40,412 nucleotides of DNA, taken from Halobacteriales archaeon (GTDB lineage: Archaea; Halobacteriota; Halobacteria; Halobacteriales; SKNY01). Position 1 is the stretch's first letter. Each line of letters starts with the position of its first letter. Made by a program: the position numbers and the translations under genes. The notes beneath the pieces are model-generated. The model was given only the letters and a program-made list of their open reading frames with translations, had not been told where the DNA came from and did no database searches. Below, one piece after another: positions 18,451-27,153 of the stretch. Where the stretch lies: positions 1 through 40,412 of the forward strand of contig SKQO01000007.1 of assembly GCA_007118975.1 (NCBI GenBank). Direction: 5' to 3'.

Positions 18451-18606
18451 TCAGGCCGGTTCGACGTCCTTCCGCTCGAGGACCTGCTGGGCGATGCCGG
18501 CGTTCGCGGCACACCCGGGACACGCTCGAATTCGTCCGCCGTCGTCCGCGAAGACGCGTGCGAACTGATCCGAAACGTGGGTGTCGCAGTTATCACAGTG
18601 CGGCAT
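18451..18606 (-). CDS. 51-residue zinc-ribbon protein, DUF7563 type
   Basis: A short minus-strand frame reads MPHCDNCDTHVSDQFARVF, then GGRIRACPGCAANAGIAQQ. CxxC pairs at 4-7 and 29-32 define a zinc ribbon. The VSDxFARVF and ACPxCAANAGIA phrases match haloarchaeal DUF7563 proteins as I remember them. It ends at a TGA (18451-18453). It lies upstream of the GIY-YIG gene on the same strand. Function is unknown. Confidence 0.78.
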   Translation of the reverse strand: MPHCDNCDTHVSDQFARVFADDGGRIRACPGCAANAGIAQQVLERKDVEPA

Positions 18607-18896
18607 GTTGGCAACCGGCATGGACTGCCGGTGGTAATCCTAGGATGGCCAAGGAGAAATAAGTTTTGGCTAGGGTTATTTTTCCATCGCTGAAATAATC
18701 TTTTCAAATCGAAAATCGTTATGATTGGGCGAGGGAGTGTCACTCTCGCACGGCAGTGACCCAAACTGTCGAACGTGTTGTGACCTATCTGCCAGATGCA
18801 TCGAGGACACTGACGCCGGCTCTCGGGTCGATTATTTGGGACGACAGCGGGTGATCCGCACAACCGATTCGTGATGGGAAGGCACAAAGGGCGGCT
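18607..18896. promoter_or_regulatory. AT-rich intergenic region between larB and the DUF7563-type gene
   Basis: About 290 bp without a gene. The part 18650-18725 is strikingly AT-rich for this genome and contains AAATAAG and TTATTT/AAATAA arms (18676-18681 and 18693-18698) that could form a weak hairpin or operator. On the minus strand the CTTATTTCTCC run at about 18650-18660 could be the TATA region of the DUF7563-type gene. No RNA gene was recognised. Confidence 0.4.
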
Positions 18897-19667
18897 TCAG
18901 TCCGCGGACGCGGCCACATCCAGTTGCCGCGCGATTAGCCCCGCCTGTACCCCGGCAGTGAACCCGGCATCGATGTTGACCACGCTAAGTGCCGAACAGG
19001 ACTGCAACATCCCTCCCAGCGCGGCGGCACCAGCGCCGCCATGACCGTATCCCGTCGACACCGGAAGGCCGATCACCGGTACGTCGACGAGCCCCGCTAC
19101 CACCGTCGGCAAGGCACCTTCGCGACCGGCTGCGACGATCAACACGTCCAACGAGCGGAGCTCGGGAAGCCGGTCCGTGATCCGGGTGAGGTTGGCCACA
19201 CCCACGTCGTCGATACGGGTCACCCGCGCGCCAATTTCGCCGGCGACGACCGCCGCCTCCCCTGCTGCAGGTGCGTCCGCCGTGCCGGCCGTCACCACTC
19301 CGACATTAGCATCGAGAGAAGGCGGCTCATATCCGTCCGCGTGCACGACGACGGTGCGAGATCGTGCGTCAATCTCGATCGATGCGTCCGGGGCGGCCGA
19401 TACAAGACGGCTCTGGATCGCCTCGCGGTGATTCCGGTCCGTCCGCGTCACCAGGGCGTGATGCGTCGTTGCGACTGCCGTGTCAACCAAATCTGCCACC
19501 TCCGGGGCTGTCTTGCCCTCTGCGAGGATCCCCTCCGGGATCCCCCGTCGTCGTTCGCGGGCGACATCAAACCGGCCGGCCTCCCCCGTGACGTATCCGG
19601 CAAGGGCCGCCTCTGCCTCATCGACGGATAGCTCGTCGGCCGCGAGTGCTTCGAGTACCTCCCGCAT
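18897..19667 (-). CDS. larB: LarB, nickel-pincer cofactor biosynthesis (pyridinium-3,5-biscarboxylate synthase)
   Basis: LarB carboxylates and hydrolyses nicotinic acid adenine dinucleotide, the first step towards the nickel-pincer cofactor of lactate racemase and related racemases. The 256-residue protein has the PurE-like C-terminal domain: VGVVTAGTADAPAAGEA, LDVLIVAAGREGALPTVVAGL and the GYGHGGAGAAALGGMLQSC loop. The N-terminal part (ARERRRGIPEGILAEGKT) is typical of LarB. The ATG at 19667 (MREVLEALAADEL) is preferred over one seven codons upstream. LarE lies 6 kb away; LarA and LarC were not seen in the window. Confidence 0.92.
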   Translation of the reverse strand: MREVLEALAADELSVDEAEAALAGYVTGEAGRFDVARERRRGIPEGILAEGKTAPEVADLVDTAVATTHHALVTRTDRNHREAIQSRLVSAAPDASIEIDARSRTVVVHADGYEPPSLDANVGVVTAGTADAPAAGEAAVVAGEIGARVTRIDDVGVANLTRITDRLPELRSLDVLIVAAGREGALPTVVAGLVDVPVIGLPVSTGYGHGGAGAAALGGMLQSCSALSVVNIDAGFTAGVQAGLIARQLDVAASAD

Positions 19668-19764
19668 GGAGAAGTCACCGCGCCCCACCTACTCCTACCC
19701 ATCGAGTCGGTATCGTATCCTCAAACCCCACTCTGCCGGCGTTAGACCCGTTCTGATGCCAAAC

Positions 19765-19772
19765 CTTATAAA
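19765..19772 (+). promoter_or_regulatory. TATA box of the DUF1931 gene
   Basis: CTTATAAA lies 25-32 nt before the ATG at 19797, a near-consensus archaeal TATA box at leaderless spacing. Confidence 0.7.
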
Positions 19773-19796
19773 GAAGGCAGGAAAAGGAGATTGTGT

Positions 19797-19964
19797 ATGA
19801 CGGACCTGATCGTCAAGGCCGCCGTGAAGGAAGCGCTGGACGACATGAACGTGTCCTCCGATTTTTACGGCGCACTCAACGACGAAGTTGAAGCGCTGCT
19901 CGACGACGCAGCTCGCCGCGCCGACGCAAACGACCGAAAGACGGTCCAGCCGCGAGACCTGTAA
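19797..19964 (+). CDS. DUF1931 histone-fold-like small protein
   Basis: This 55-residue protein reads MTDLIVKAAVKEALDDM, then SSDFYGALNDEVEALLDD and ends DRKTVQPRDL. The final R-K-T-V-Q-P-R-D-L phrase is the loop-strand signature of the histone fold, and the whole length matches haloarchaeal DUF1931 proteins. These are thought to bind DNA or to act as histone-like or CBF/NF-Y-like factors, but this is not proven. It has a strong TATA box and stands alone, consistent with high monocistronic expression. Identification rests on motif and length. Confidence 0.85.
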   Translation: MTDLIVKAAVKEALDDMNVSSDFYGALNDEVEALLDDAARRADANDRKTVQPRDL

Positions 19965-20021
19965 CTAACCGAACCAGCGGTCCCCTTCCTCCAGAGCTAC
20001 GCCTGTAGCCGGCGGCTTGAC

Positions 20022-20705
20022 CTACAACGTTTCGATATCTACGCCGCTCGCCGTGCCAGTCACGATCACGTCTGCGAGATTGACGAAGAGACCGTGATCG
20101 ACGACGCCCGGGAGGCCGGAAAGGGTGGCCGCGACGCCTCCGGGATTTGCCAGCTCGCCGAACGCGGCATCGATGATGAGATTGCCGTTGTCGGTTACGA
20201 CTGGCCCGCTTTTTGCCGTTGCTGCCCGTAGCGTCGGCCGGCCCCCGAGCCGTTCCACGCTGGTCGCAACCGTCCCACGGGCATCGGGGAGTATCTCGAT
20301 CGGGATCGGCGCGTCGAGACGGTTTGCATGTTTCGTCGCATCGACAACGACGACAAATTCCATTGCTGCTGTATCGACGAGTTTCTCCCTGGTATGCGAT
20401 CCACCGCCTCCCTTGATGAGATCCCCGTCGACTACCTGATCCGCACCATCGATAGCGACATCGATGGCCGAGACTGCCGGGAGCGTCCGGAGCGGTATGT
20501 CCGCAGATCGCGCGCGTTCAGCTGCTTGATATGACGTCGGGACGCCCTCCACGAGAAGCCCGTCCTCGACCGCCTCGCCGAGCGCGTCGATGGCGTGTGC
20601 TGCGGTGCTCCCGCTCCCGAGTCCGACCACCATACCGTCCTCGACCCGCTCGACGGCCGCCTCGCCCGCCCGGCGTTTGGCCGCCTCTCGCTCGTCCTCG
20701 TTCAT
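20022..20705 (-). CDS. rpiA: Ribose-5-phosphate isomerase A
   Basis: RpiA interconverts ribose 5-phosphate and ribulose 5-phosphate, supplying PRPP and nucleotide synthesis. The 227-residue protein has GLGSGSTAAHAID (28-40) for phosphate binding, DVAIDGADQVV with the catalytic Asp, and LIKGGGGSHTREKLVD with the catalytic loop Lys and Glu. Length is normal. It is the last gene of a minus-strand run after the orc gene, 51 bp away, and may be cotranscribed. Confidence 0.95.
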   Translation of the reverse strand: MNEDEREAAKRRAGEAAVERVEDGMVVGLGSGSTAAHAIDALGEAVEDGLLVEGVPTSYQAAERARSADIPLRTLPAVSAIDVAIDGADQVVDGDLIKGGGGSHTREKLVDTAAMEFVVVVDATKHANRLDAPIPIEILPDARGTVATSVERLGGRPTLRAATAKSGPVVTDNGNLIIDAAFGELANPGGVAATLSGLPGVVDHGLFVNLADVIVTGTASGVDIETL

Positions 20706-20756
20706 GCAGGAGGTGGTGGGCGGGTCGGGTGAAAAGGATGCCCGTTCGGGGGAGCC

Positions 20757-21887
20757 TTACTGGGAGAGTCGCTCGCGAACCGCATCGGCGTCGTGGGCGA
20801 GCGACAGCGCTCGCGATCTCCCTCGCCCGTCGACTTTCGTGTACTCCGCCTGGATCACACCCAGTTGATCGAGCTTGTTGATCAGTTCCGAGTACCGGGT
20901 ATAGCCCAGGCCAGTCTCCTCCTCGAAGGCCTCGTAGACGGCGCCGGCCTGTTGGCCCTCGTTGTCGGCGATGACGCGAAGCAGGTCCTGCTCGCTGGGG
21001 CTAAGTGCCCGCAGCTGGTGTGAGAGCTGGACGTGTTTTGACTGGTCGTAGGCTTTCTCGACGTCCTCGAGGTCCACCGTCCGACTCGCCCGGGCCTCGG
21101 CGTTGAGTCCCGCCCGTCGAAACAGATCGATACCGACACGGAGATCGCCCCCTTCCGCCGTCAGCTCCGCCACGCGATCAGTCACTGGCGCATCTACGAC
21201 GCCATCGTAAAAGCCGCGTTTGACGCGTTCGTCCAGGATTTCAACGATTTCGGGGACATCATACACCGGGAAATAGATCTCCTCCGGCCGAAACACGGAC
21301 TGGACCCGCGAATCGAGCCGTTCGATCAGCTCTAGCCCGAGATCCGAGGAGACGGTGAGCACGCCAACCTTGGCCCCTGGGTGGGTCTCGTGGGCGCGGA
21401 GCAGCGAGTAGAGCGTCTCGTCGGCCTCCCCCTCGTAGAAGAGATAGTTGATGTCGTCGAGCGCGACGACCATAACCTCCTCCTCGTCGATGAGTCGCTC
21501 GGCAACTTGACGGAACAGCTTCTTGAAGGACACCCCGCTCGAGGGCGGTTCGTACTCGAAGATCGACTCGAACAGCCGCGAGAACACCGCATACCGCGTG
21601 CTGTTCACCTGGCAGTTCACGTGGACCGCATGCACCCCCTGGTGGTCCCGGAGTTCGTCGAAGAGCTTGTGAATGGCGGTCGTCTTGCCCGTGCCGGGGG
21701 GTCCACGAACGATCGCGTTGAGCGGGCGCGAGCCACGCACGGCCGGCTTGAGAGCGTACTGAAGCCCTTGTAACTGGCTCTCTCGGTGTTTGAACGTCTC
21801 CGGCACCCAGTCGATTTCGAAGACACGCTCGTTGCGAAACACCGACTCGTCCCAGGAAAGCAGCCGATCGCTGGGGTCGTCGGCCAT
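20757..21887 (-). CDS. Orc1/Cdc6-type AAA+ DNA replication protein
   Basis: Archaeal Orc1/Cdc6 proteins bind origins and recruit the MCM helicase. The protein (376 residues) has Walker A GPPGTGKTT (about 62-70) and Walker B VVALDDINYLF, with Asp-Asp rather than the more common Asp-Glu. Sensor 2 lies in GGDLRVGIDLFRRAG. A C-terminal winged helix carries GLGYTRYSELINKLDQLGVI for DNA binding. The ATG at 21887 (MADDPSD) or one four codons upstream (MVKVMADD) could start the protein. No origin-like direct or inverted repeats were noticed beside it, so it may be one of the non-origin-linked paralogues. Confidence 0.92.
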   Translation of the reverse strand: MADDPSDRLLSWDESVFRNERVFEIDWVPETFKHRESQLQGLQYALKPAVRGSRPLNAIVRGPPGTGKTTAIHKLFDELRDHQGVHAVHVNCQVNSTRYAVFSRLFESIFEYEPPSSGVSFKKLFRQVAERLIDEEEVMVVALDDINYLFYEGEADETLYSLLRAHETHPGAKVGVLTVSSDLGLELIERLDSRVQSVFRPEEIYFPVYDVPEIVEILDERVKRGFYDGVVDAPVTDRVAELTAEGGDLRVGIDLFRRAGLNAEARASRTVDLEDVEKAYDQSKHVQLSHQLRALSPSEQDLLRVIADNEGQQAGAVYEAFEEETGLGYTRYSELINKLDQLGVIQAEYTKVDGRGRSRALSLAHDADAVRERLSQ

Positions 21888-21931
21888 CACTTTCACCACG
21901 CTGGCGGACGTACTTAACCCCTCCGCACCGG

Positions 21932-23917
21932 TCAGTTGCCGTCGAATTTCTCGAGCAAGCGTTCGTAAAACGCTGCGCGATCCGCGTCCGCGTCCGTCGC
22001 GAGGCGTTCGACCAGGAGCTCCGGCGTCGAGCGGGCGAGATAATCGGGGACGGGAGTCCGGTTGACCACAAGCTTCCCGTCGACGACCCCCTCGGCCTCG
22101 ATGCCGTCGACCCTGACGTCAAACCCTGCCGCATCCCTGATCTCCTCGGCCAGGTGGGAGACAAATACTGCCGTCGCTTCGCCTCGGAGCTCCTCGAGGA
22201 TCCCGGCAACGATGTTGGCTGCGGCCCCGGGCTCCGTGATGGACTCGAGCTCGTCGACCAGGATCAGTCGACCGGCGGGGCCTGCTGCGAGCTCCCCGAA
22301 CTGTCGGAGCGTCGCCTCGAATGCCCCCGCGTCCAGCGTCCCCTGGGTGGCCGCGTAGTAGTGGAGGCCCGCGAACCGCTGGAGCCGGACCGACGACGCG
22401 GGGACGGGCAACCCCATATGTGCGAGCACGACGATGCAGGCGATGAGATCGAGGAGGGCAGTCTTCCCGCCACTGTTGACGCCGGAGAGCAACACGACGT
22501 CCGCGACCCGGTAATCGACCGGATCAATCTCCGAGACCGGCTGATCCAACAACGGGGAGCGACCACCCTCGATCGAGATGCCGTCCCCCGCGAACGTCGG
22601 CATGGTACACTCGAAATCACGGGCGAATCGGGCGATCGCGAGTTCGACGTCTCGTTCCAGGGCGGTCTGGACCAGCGACGCCGCCAGGGACCGATGCGCT
22701 GACAACCGTCGGGCGAGGTCGGTCTTTCGTGCCGCCGCGCGGGCGTCGCGGTCGGCCTGCAGGTGCTCCCTGAGGCGGCTGACACCCGAGTCGTCGCTCG
22801 CGATCGGATACGATGGATGGTCCGGAAATACCTCGCGGGTGTGCTCGATCTCGTGGTCGACCAGCCCGAGCGCGTCGGCGAGGTGCTCGCGAGCGGCGGT
22901 CACTGCGGCATCATACTCGTCTGCAAGCTCGTGATCGAGGAGCGAATCCACGCTCGCCCCACGTTCCACCAGCGAGAGGAGGTCGGTCCCTTCGATGGTC
23001 ACGTCCCGGTTCCGGATCGCCTCGCGGAGCTCGTCCTCCCCCACGTGTTCCGCGGTCCGGACCGCCGCATCGAGCTCGTCGACGGCCCGCCGGAGCCGGT
23101 CTAGCTCCTGGTCACCGACGGGTTCACCATCCTCGCCCAGCTCGTCGAGCGCGGCCTCGAGGTCCTCTAGGTCCCCTTCGACGGGAAGCGGCTGGTGTCC
23201 ATGGACGGCAATCGCTGCTTCAATCGGCCCTCGATTGCGTGCGAACCACTGCAAGGTTCGCTCGGGAACGAGGGTGGCGGGTTCCTCCAGGGCGGCCGGC
23301 TCGACCCGCACATCGCCATCGAAGTCGAGGCCTGCGAAGGATTCGTCCAGGGCGATCACGGTCGTGTAGCCCCGAGCGAGGTCGGCAAGTTCGCGGGCAT
23401 CGTCGATCAGCTCGACGCTCAGCTCGGGCACTCGGTCAGTCGCCGCGGCGTACGTTTCGGCGTCCTGGGTCGCCAGACACCGATCCCGGACGCGAAGCTC
23501 CCGCGGTTCGGCAAGCGGTTTCACATCCGCAAGCGCGTCAAGCATCGCCGACGTGGGCTCGCGATCGATCGCGGTCCGGGTGCGTTCCTGCACTTCCTCG
23601 ATGCGAGACGTGACGGTAGCGGGGTAGAACGTCTCGAGGCGGTGTTTTCCGTATGTCGTCACCGCTCGCTCCTTGAGCAATTCGAGGACGTCCGTATACA
23701 CAGCCCGCGCGCGGTCGGTCGCCAGGAGGTGCCCATCATCGTCGTGCTCGGCGCGGATCGCACCCCTGGCGATGCGCGCCGCTCGTCCCGGCGAGATCCC
23801 GGGCGCGGTTGCCAGGGTGGCGACATCCCCCTGCGAGAGTGCTCGCTCGGGATCCTCCAGGGTTGCCAGCGCGTCGGCCGTCTTCTTCCCGACGCCCGGG
23901 ATCCCCGTTAACTCCAT
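21932..23917 (-). CDS. MutS-related ATPase with N-terminal helix-hairpin-helix
   Basis: This 661-residue protein begins with helix-hairpin-helix DNA-binding motifs (TGIPGVGKKTADALA and a second at ATAPGISPGRAARIARG). A long helical lever region follows. It ends in a MutS-type ABC ATPase: Walker A SGVNSGGKTALLD (about 478-490) and Walker B LILVDELES (about 551-559), then a VSHLAEEI switch. No mismatch-recognition domain and no Smr nuclease domain are evident, so it belongs to the archaeal MutS-related group rather than MutS1 or MutS2 proper. A role in recombination or branched DNA is inferred. It is 44 bp ahead of the orc gene. The ATG at 23917 is preferred to one six codons upstream. Confidence 0.88.
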   Translation of the reverse strand: MELTGIPGVGKKTADALATLEDPERALSQGDVATLATAPGISPGRAARIARGAIRAEHDDDGHLLATDRARAVYTDVLELLKERAVTTYGKHRLETFYPATVTSRIEEVQERTRTAIDREPTSAMLDALADVKPLAEPRELRVRDRCLATQDAETYAAATDRVPELSVELIDDARELADLARGYTTVIALDESFAGLDFDGDVRVEPAALEEPATLVPERTLQWFARNRGPIEAAIAVHGHQPLPVEGDLEDLEAALDELGEDGEPVGDQELDRLRRAVDELDAAVRTAEHVGEDELREAIRNRDVTIEGTDLLSLVERGASVDSLLDHELADEYDAAVTAAREHLADALGLVDHEIEHTREVFPDHPSYPIASDDSGVSRLREHLQADRDARAAARKTDLARRLSAHRSLAASLVQTALERDVELAIARFARDFECTMPTFAGDGISIEGGRSPLLDQPVSEIDPVDYRVADVVLLSGVNSGGKTALLDLIACIVVLAHMGLPVPASSVRLQRFAGLHYYAATQGTLDAGAFEATLRQFGELAAGPAGRLILVDELESITEPGAAANIVAGILEELRGEATAVFVSHLAEEIRDAAGFDVRVDGIEAEGVVDGKLVVNRTPVPDYLARSTPELLVERLATDADADRAAFYERLLEKFDGN

Positions 23918-23981
23918 TCGGCGGCTTCTACGCAAGTGAGTGCCATTAGCGGTTCCGACAGCGGAGCGAAAGTAGTCCGAC

Positions 23982-25508
23982 TCATGCCGGTCGTCCGATG
24001 GTGTATAAAAACATTGGCGTCTGGTCCGCGGCCCGCGGTTCGAATGCGGCGGTCACCTCGTCGTCGTAGAACGTCAATCCGGTACCGCCGAGATCCCGGT
24101 GGGCGTACGTCGCCAGATAGAGCCGACCCGCTGTTGCCGCCGCCTCCAGCTGCGCCACGCGATAGCCTCGCTCACCTAACGCGGCGGTAATCGCCTCGAG
24201 ATCCGCCATGAAGTAAAGACAGACCGCCGCGTCCGCGCCGAGTCGTTGGTCGAGGGCCAGGTGTCCAGCGCGCGGGCGGTCGATTCGGGTAGCCAACTGC
24301 TCCAGCGTCGATCTGTCGGGATGGAACTGGTACGTCCCTGCCGGAATGTCAGCCACGTCGTTGATCACGGCATAGCAGTCAACGAACTGGAGGACTGCTC
24401 GAACATCCGGATCCCGTGCGTCCAATGGCAGGGGTCTGAACGCCCGATCGAGGACGGTCGCGAGCTTTCGATCGCTCACCGTCGTCCGTTCGTATTCGCG
24501 ACAGGAACCGCGACGGCGGATCGTGTCGGCAAGCGGTCGAGCGGATTCGCGCTCCACGTCCACCGGCTCCAGCTGGAACAGCGGCCCATCGCCGGCCTCA
24601 CGACCGTCGACGGGGCGAGGCCCGGCGTTTCGCCAGACAGCCGCCGAGTCCCCATCCGGGATCTCCCCCGCCTCCCACGCTCGCCAGATGGTCGGATAGT
24701 CCACCGGATCGGATTTGAGGGGAGCTCTTGCCGGGTCAATCGGGGAAACGGTATCCGGTCCAGTGGCGGGAGGCATCTCATCGGTTCGTCCGATGGTGAC
24801 CAATTCCAGTGGGGCCTCCCATGTGGGATCAACGTCAACGAGCGAGGCAATCGGTCGATCGGCAAATCCCATCACGATCTCCGCGGGCACGTTCGAGGCG
24901 CGGGCCGTCGCGAGGAGATTGCCGATCATCGTACCGGAATCCCAGAAGGCGTGGCGAAACGTCCGTTCGCTGTATTTCCAGGCGTTTCGCCACCACGTCG
25001 ACGTAAGAATCAACGTGATCGGGGCGGCGGCGACACGCGGTGACCCAGTCGCGTTCGCGAGGAAGCCGCGATACTCGCCCCGCCGGAGCACATCGAGGCT
25101 GTTCTCCCGCGGATCGAAGTGATAGACGCCAGCGTCGAGCCCGTCGAGTTCCCCGCACACGGGATACACATCGATGTGATGCAGATTACCGGTACACGCC
25201 GCGGCACGAAATTGGACGCGTCTGTTCCCGAGCTCCCACTCCTTCGTTACCCCGGCCGCGAAGTAACACACGCTCGCGAGCGTTTCGATATCGGCTGGCT
25301 CACCGGTAACCTGAGTATCCCCGAGTGCACGAAGGGCTGGCAGTTCCGGGTCGACGATGTGATCATCGAGCGGGATGGTCTCCACGCCCTCATAGACCGT
25401 GAACGGCCTCGGCTTATTATCGAAATCCAGGCCGGGGCCCGCACGGACGCTTTCGGGCGTGTGTTTCGTCCGGTCGTGATACGCGATCGCGCCCATCCTG
25501 TCTTTCAT
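23982..25508 (-). CDS. SagB/ThcOx-type double nitroreductase-domain protein
   Basis: This 508-residue protein has two tandem nitroreductase-fold domains, roughly residues 60-270 and 330-508. The opening AIAYHDRTKHTPESV is the usual start of SagB-family oxidoreductases. Each half ends in a phrase like LVTIGR or LYTIGRPA, and flavin-contact stretches such as AACTGNLHHIDVY and QLEAAATAGRLYLA occur at equivalent points. SagB proteins oxidise azolines to azoles when paired with a cyclodehydratase, but stand-alone archaeal members have unknown substrates. No YcaO gene or precursor peptide is nearby. The ATG at 25508 or one four codons later is the likely start. It is divergent from larE. Confidence 0.85.
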   Translation of the reverse strand: MKDRMGAIAYHDRTKHTPESVRAGPGLDFDNKPRPFTVYEGVETIPLDDHIVDPELPALRALGDTQVTGEPADIETLASVCYFAAGVTKEWELGNRRVQFRAAACTGNLHHIDVYPVCGELDGLDAGVYHFDPRENSLDVLRRGEYRGFLANATGSPRVAAAPITLILTSTWWRNAWKYSERTFRHAFWDSGTMIGNLLATARASNVPAEIVMGFADRPIASLVDVDPTWEAPLELVTIGRTDEMPPATGPDTVSPIDPARAPLKSDPVDYPTIWRAWEAGEIPDGDSAAVWRNAGPRPVDGREAGDGPLFQLEPVDVERESARPLADTIRRRGSCREYERTTVSDRKLATVLDRAFRPLPLDARDPDVRAVLQFVDCYAVINDVADIPAGTYQFHPDRSTLEQLATRIDRPRAGHLALDQRLGADAAVCLYFMADLEAITAALGERGYRVAQLEAAATAGRLYLATYAHRDLGGTGLTFYDDEVTAAFEPRAADQTPMFLYTIGRPA

Positions 25509-25628
25509 AGCTGTCCCGTGGACCCGGTTCGCCAAGAGTGTTCGATCCACCTGGCCACATATCGGTCCCGCTCGGAAGTAACGACTTGCGGCGACGTGTT
25601 TTTCCCGGGGGGTGAGCAACCTCACCGC

Positions 25629-26447
25629 ATGACTGCGGTCGAGGAAAAGCTCGGACGAGTCCGATCCGACCTTGGAGAGCACGATGGTGTGCTCGTGGCG
25701 TTCAGCGGCGGTGTCGATTCCGGGGTGGTCGCCGCCATCGCAGAGGACGCACTCGGATCGAGCGCGGTTGCCTGCACAGCCAAAAGCGAGACGTTACCAG
25801 CAGCCGAGCTCGATCACGCCCGCGATCTCGCTGACGAGATCGGGATCAGACACGAGATCGTCGAATTCAGCGAACTCGACAGCGAGGAGTTCGTCCGGAA
25901 CGACGAGTATCGGTGTTACCACTGCCGGACGATGCGGCTCGGCGAAATGTTCCAGCGCGCGGACGAGCTGGGTATCGAGATGGTATGTGATGGCACGAAC
26001 GCCTCGGATCCGGGCAACGGGCATCGACCGGGACTCCAGGCTGTCGAGGAACTGGAGGCGTATTCCCCGCTTCGGGAGCACGGGATCACGAAAACGGAGG
26101 TCCGGAGTATCGCCCGCGCGTACGGGCTGTCGGTCGCCGAGAAACCGTCCATGGCGTGTCTGTCCTCCCGTATTCCGACTGGCCTCGCAGTCACGGAAGA
26201 GCGACTGAGTCGAGTCGAACGTGCCGAACGCCTGCTTCGAACGTGGGGATTTACCCAGTTCCGCGTGCGCGATCACGATGGCCTCGCAAGGATCGAGGTG
26301 GGTGAAGACGAACTCGAGACTGCCCTGTCACCCGCCTTCGCAAGGACCGCACGGGAGCATTTCTCCGACCTCGGATTCGAACACGTGACCCTCGATCTCG
26401 AAGGATACCGCACGGGAAGCGTGAGCCCCGACGAGACTCCTGAGTGA
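25629..26447 (+). CDS. larE: LarE, sulfur transferase of nickel-pincer cofactor synthesis
   Basis: LarE adenylates and thiolates the pyridinium biscarboxylate made by LarB. The 272-residue protein has the PP-loop SGGVDSG at about 26-32. It has CYHC (96-99) and a further cysteine in KPSMACLSSRIPTG (about 177). The last matches the sacrificial Cys176 of Lactobacillus LarE. A CxxC pair plus this third cysteine is the pattern of LarE enzymes that hold a 4Fe-4S cluster and can turn over. The ATG at 25629 is 120 bp from the divergent SagB-type gene. Its stop is one base from the stop codon of the convergent DUF502 gene. Confidence 0.92.
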   Translation: MTAVEEKLGRVRSDLGEHDGVLVAFSGGVDSGVVAAIAEDALGSSAVACTAKSETLPAAELDHARDLADEIGIRHEIVEFSELDSEEFVRNDEYRCYHCRTMRLGEMFQRADELGIEMVCDGTNASDPGNGHRPGLQAVEELEAYSPLREHGITKTEVRSIARAYGLSVAEKPSMACLSSRIPTGLAVTEERLSRVERAERLLRTWGFTQFRVRDHDGLARIEVGEDELETALSPAFARTAREHFSDLGFEHVTLDLEGYRTGSVSPDETPE

Positions 26448-26448
26448 C

Positions 26449-27099
26449 TCATTCCGCACGCGAGGACTCGACACGGACCGGGACCTGGTCCGGATCCTCT
26501 TCCGGGTCGAAGTCCGCATCAACGCGGATCGCTGTTTCACCGGTGTCGTTCCGGTCGCCGAACCCGGCACTGAGAATTCTCGTGAGCGCATCTTCGACGC
26601 TCTCTTCGGTTTCGATCAGGTCATCCTCCTCGACCTCGATGACGAACCCGGACGTGATGTTCGGTGCAGTCGGCAAGAAAAGCATCTCCCGATTATCGGG
26701 GGCCTTCCGGCCGGTCTTGAAGGCCGTCATGCGAATATTCTTCCACGTGTAGAGTTTCACCGGCTTCTGCAGTTTCGTATTATCCGACAGCGCCGTCTCG
26801 ATTGCCATCTTTGAAGCGTTGTAGACGACACGAAGCCCGGGGACGCGGTTCATGGTACCGTCGATAACGTTTTCGACGAGCGCACCGACTGCCGTGCGCA
26901 TCAGATAGCCCACCGCGAGGACGAACAGGGCAAAAATCACCACCGTGACGAGGACCTCGAGGATTGGATTCTCGATGACCATGCCGGTGGGTGAGATCCG
27001 GCGAATCCACCCGTAGAGCCAGAAAACGACCCAGGCGGTGACGATCAGCGGGACCAGGACGACCAAACCACTCGCGAAGTCCCGCTTCCACGTCGTCAT
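26449..27099 (-). CDS. DUF502 family membrane protein
   Basis: This 216-residue protein has two transmembrane segments, about 10-32 (GLVVLVPLIVTAWVVFWLYG) and 43-67. The conserved DUF502 phrases follow: GALVENVIDGTMNRVPGLR, VYNASKMAIETAL and LFLPTAPNITSGF, the last near the 'PTTPNPTSG' consensus. The C-terminus is acidic and probably cytoplasmic. DUF502 proteins are widespread membrane proteins without an assigned function. Nothing nearby narrows the role. Confidence 0.9.
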   Translation of the reverse strand: MTTWKRDFASGLVVLVPLIVTAWVVFWLYGWIRRISPTGMVIENPILEVLVTVVIFALFVLAVGYLMRTAVGALVENVIDGTMNRVPGLRVVYNASKMAIETALSDNTKLQKPVKLYTWKNIRMTAFKTGRKAPDNREMLFLPTAPNITSGFVIEVEEDDLIETEESVEDALTRILSAGFGDRNDTGETAIRVDADFDPEEDPDQVPVRVESSRAE

Positions 27100-27153
27100 G
27101 CAACCGCGAGCTAGGTCCGCATCGTAATCAGCCCTTTCATCCGATCGACCACA

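Noticed and set aside
22154..22702. Plus-strand frame of 182 codons inside the MutS-like gene
   Set aside because: Antisense shadow; the Walker motifs are on the minus strand.
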